Origin: Phenylobacterium sp. RIFCSPHIGHO2_01_FULL_69_31
GTDB taxonomy: Bacteria; Pseudomonadota; Alphaproteobacteria; Caulobacterales; Caulobacteraceae
DNA: 41,161 nt
NCBI RefSeq assembly: GCF_001824475.1
Contig: NZ_MHXN01000023.1
Span: 94,198 to 135,358, forward strand
Direction: 5' to 3'
The notes under the pieces are model-generated. The model did not search any database, had not been told where the DNA came from, and saw only the letters and a list, made by a program, of their open reading frames with translations. The position numbers and the translations under genes were made by a program. Within the stretch, counting starts at the first letter, position 1. Every line of letters starts with the position of its first letter. This document shows positions 39,522 to 41,161 of the stretch, in pieces.

Positions 39522-40406
39522 TCAGCCCCAGGTTAGCGCTTCCTCGAAGGGTGTAGACACAGCTTTGACTAGCCGTTCATGGTCGGCGCGTCGCACCTGA
39601 ATCGACAGGGCAGCAGGCTGTAGCGAAGCTGGCAAGCGGTCAACCAGTGCATGCAGCGGCGCGAGATTACGCGTCTGCTTCAGAACCGATACCATTTCGC
39701 GATGCACTGCAGCCGCGTCTAGCTGTTCGAACTTCGTGCGCAATGCGCGATGTAGCTCCGTGTTCGGGACGTCCGGCGGCTCGCCACCCAACGCGGTCAA
39801 AATCTTGCACGCCTCAGCAGTCCGTAGCGCCTCGAAGATTGCGACCGGGCACACGGCGTCGAAAGTTTCAACGGCTTCTCGCACAGTGTTTATTCGATCC
39901 CACCGAACCAAGCTCAGGACGCCGACTTCGGCGGGCGTGGCCTTGAGCACGTCGCTGACGTGGTCTTCGCCTGCAATCACGTAGGCCTTGGCAAAGACCC
40001 GTCGGTACTGGCGAATTTGATTCTCAAGACGGACAAGCGAGTCCCTCTCCGATTTGATTTCGTAGACCGTCGCCGTGCCGTTGAGGATTACCAGGTCGGC
40101 CTTACATGCCCCTGCGCGAAACTCAGCGAGCATTGCAGCAGTGTTGAGCGAGTGTTTCCCGAGCAGGACATTGTGGGTCAGGGCGGAGCGATAGACGTAT
40201 TCGTCTCTGGCTCCCGCCCGTCTCAAGCGTGAGAACGCCGCGTCAAACGCTTCCGCCACGGTAGGGCCAGTGAATCGGCCGTCCAGCAGGCCGGTTTCGC
40301 CGATCAGCCTCGCAAACGTCGCAGAGCGCCCCTTGGTCGCCATTTCGCGAAACACGGTCGCTGAGAATAGGCGTGAAAGCGCTGCTAGTTGGCTGGGGGT
40401 GTGCAC
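39522..40406 (-). CDS. sce7726 family protein, PD-(D/E)XK nuclease signature
   Basis: A 294-residue protein of the sce7726 family. The region KAD104LVILNGTATVYE116IK118SERDSLVRLENQIRQY has the D-(x)11-E-x-K pattern and following helix of restriction-endonuclease-like (PD-(D/E)XK) nucleases. Flanking segments GRSATFARLIGETGLL and EYVYRSALTHNVLLGKHSL match the family. I chose GTG at 40406 because GGAGG lies 7 nt upstream; a GTG at 40505 would add 33 unconserved-looking residues. It is the first gene of the island operon. DNA cleavage is inferred from motif only. Confidence 0.82.
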   Translation of the reverse strand: MHTPSQLAALSRLFSATVFREMATKGRSATFARLIGETGLLDGRFTGPTVAEAFDAAFSRLRRAGARDEYVYRSALTHNVLLGKHSLNTAAMLAEFRAGACKADLVILNGTATVYEIKSERDSLVRLENQIRQYRRVFAKAYVIAGEDHVSDVLKATPAEVGVLSLVRWDRINTVREAVETFDAVCPVAIFEALRTAEACKILTALGGEPPDVPNTELHRALRTKFEQLDAAAVHREMVSVLKQTRNLAPLHALVDRLPASLQPAALSIQVRRADHERLVKAVSTPFEEALTWG

Positions 40407-40455
40407 CACAATCCCTCCGCGTCCCGCCGGGCGGGTCGCTCGGAAACACGACTCT

Positions 40456-40472
40456 CCTTCTAAGTTAGGAGG
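40456..40472. promoter_or_regulatory. Near-palindrome upstream of the sce7726-like gene
   Basis: CCTTCTAAGTTAGGAGG folds on itself with one mismatch and lies about 50 nt upstream of the chosen start at 40406, so it could be an operator or a 5' leader hairpin of the island operon. Confidence 0.3.
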
Positions 40473-40567
40473 CGCGTCGTGGGAATCCTCGAATTTCGCC
40501 GCCACTGACTAGCGTCGGCTTCCCGCCTGGATGCCAAGATTTCCTCATAGCCCCAGCCTACTGCAAC

Positions 40568-41062
40568 TCAGTTACCCACGCGGCTGATCGCCTTCGCCAG
40601 CAAGAGCGTCGTAAGACCGCTGTTCCACTCCTCGTCCGGATACCGATCGACTTCCCGGTAGCCGCGGGCCCGGTAGAAGGCCTGGGAGCGGGCGTTGAAG
40701 GTGTCCGTCTCCAGCCTGACGACGGGAAAGCCCGCGCGGGCGATCTCGGCCTCTGCCACGTCCATCAGGCGGCTGCCGATGCCCAGGCGCGCGTGGCTGG
40801 ACCGCACGTGCAGGGCGTTCACGAAATCAGCCTCCCAATCCACGAAGCCCACGACCTGGCCGTCCACCTCGGCGACGTGGAACAGGCCGCCCCGTTCGGC
40901 GACGTAGGCGGCCGGGCGGTCCGCCTCGCGGAAGGCTCGCGCCGCCTCGGGGGTCAGCTGGGGCAGCCAGGTGATCTCGTAGGTGTCGTGGAGCACCTCC
41001 CGCAGGCTCGCCGCGTCGGACGGACGGCTGCGGCGAACGCGGATGCTGGAGAGGGGCGCCAT
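40568..41062 (-). CDS. GNAT family N-acetyltransferase
   Basis: A 164-residue acetyltransferase with complete GNAT order: IRVRRSRPSDAASLREVLHDTYE, VVGFVDWEADFVNALHVRSSHARLGIGSRLMDVAEAEI (motif A with R-x-x-G-I-G-S), then LETDTFNARSQAFYRARGYREVDR (motif B). Codon use is of the normal high-GC type, so it lies outside the island that begins about 60 nt downstream of its stop. The acceptor substrate is unknown. The 99 nt to the right edge show no gene. Confidence 0.9.
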   Translation of the reverse strand: MAPLSSIRVRRSRPSDAASLREVLHDTYEITWLPQLTPEAARAFREADRPAAYVAERGGLFHVAEVDGQVVGFVDWEADFVNALHVRSSHARLGIGSRLMDVAEAEIARAGFPVVRLETDTFNARSQAFYRARGYREVDRYPDEEWNSGLTTLLLAKAISRVGN

Positions 41063-41161
41063 CCGCCCTGGTTACGCCGGCGCGGGGAGCGTCACAATGC
41101 GGTCGGGGCGGAGGCGGGCGCCGGAGCTGTGGCTCGCCCCCTTGTTTGTTGGCTGGCTGCT

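Larger units (their letters stand above)
37549..40505. other. Lower-GC three-gene island (candidate defence/toxin cassette)
   Basis: Base composition drops here to roughly 50-60 % by eye, against about 70 % in flanking genes, and codons such as TTT, ATA and TTA appear. The block contains the sce7726-like, sce7725-like and RES genes. No integrase, tRNA or flanking direct repeat was seen, so the means of transfer is unknown. Confidence 0.7.

Noticed and set aside
40407..40505. Start of the sce7726-like gene at GTG 40505
   Set aside because: The extra 33 residues look unlike the family and there is no good ribosome site, whereas GTG 40406 has GGAGG 7 nt upstream.
37549..40505. A mobile element with integrase or attachment sites
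   Set aside because: The block has lower GC, but I found no recombinase gene, tRNA or flanking direct repeats, so I only call it an island.

Overview
The window is a high-GC (roughly 70 %, judged by eye), gene-dense bacterial chromosome segment with 45 supportable protein genes and no rRNA, tRNA, insertion sequence or CRISPR array that I can see. The gene content (HWE-family histidine kinase, DUF2147, GFA, DUF3253, PYROXD2-like oxidoreductase, PcaF-type thiolase) and a perfect alphaproteobacterial LexA box (GAAC-N7-GAAC) point to an alphaproteobacterium, most likely Caulobacteraceae (Phenylobacterium/Caulobacter-like). The family assignment is inference.

Layout. 1-4800: an aldo/keto reductase cut by the window edge, a concentrative nucleoside transporter, a glutathione S-transferase, then leftward GNAT, DUF2147, GFA and hotdog thioesterase genes. 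4960-10449: a rightward catabolic run of thiolase (pcaF-like), secreted protein, acyl-CoA dehydrogenase, DUF3253 protein, lipoprotein alpha/beta hydrolase and Leu/Val-type amino-acid dehydrogenase. 10446-11939: a DHA2 drug-efflux pump. 11991-15220: a tightly packed leftward operon of GNAT, Lgt-like membrane protein, a radical SAM protein resembling the tetraether synthase (Tes/MJ0619) group, and two tandem paralogous small membrane proteins. 15444-18103: a double-domain KaiC-like ATPase coupled to an HWE histidine kinase. 18187-26000: two MFS carriers, secreted proteins, transglutaminase, PYROXD2-like oxidoreductase and a four-TM SLATT-like protein.

26050-29880 is a GntR(YtrA-type)-ABC ATPase-ABC permease-DUF2306-membrane protein operon with a perfect palindromic operator overlapping a promoter. 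The only long gene-free stretch (29772-30427) holds that operator, several perfect hairpins (one with a U-rich tail on the minus strand) and the LexA box. The box precedes a two-gene DNA-repair unit: the radical SAM protein linked to UDG, which ends in a consensus sliding-clamp motif (QLDLF), and a DUF4130-UdgX fusion. 33084-37418 carries a cupin, a TetR-MFS pair (the MFS probably begins at CTG), a CoxE-like VWA protein and an acidic hypothetical protein.

37549-40505 is a distinctly lower-GC island of three co-directional genes: sce7726-like (PD-(D/E)XK nuclease signature), sce7725-like, and a zinc-ribbon/RES-domain protein (NAD+-degrading family). It is the best candidate for an uncharacterised defence or toxin system here. 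The second-best candidate is the Lgt-like/Tes-like radical SAM operon, a possible membrane-lipid or lipoprotein modification pathway.
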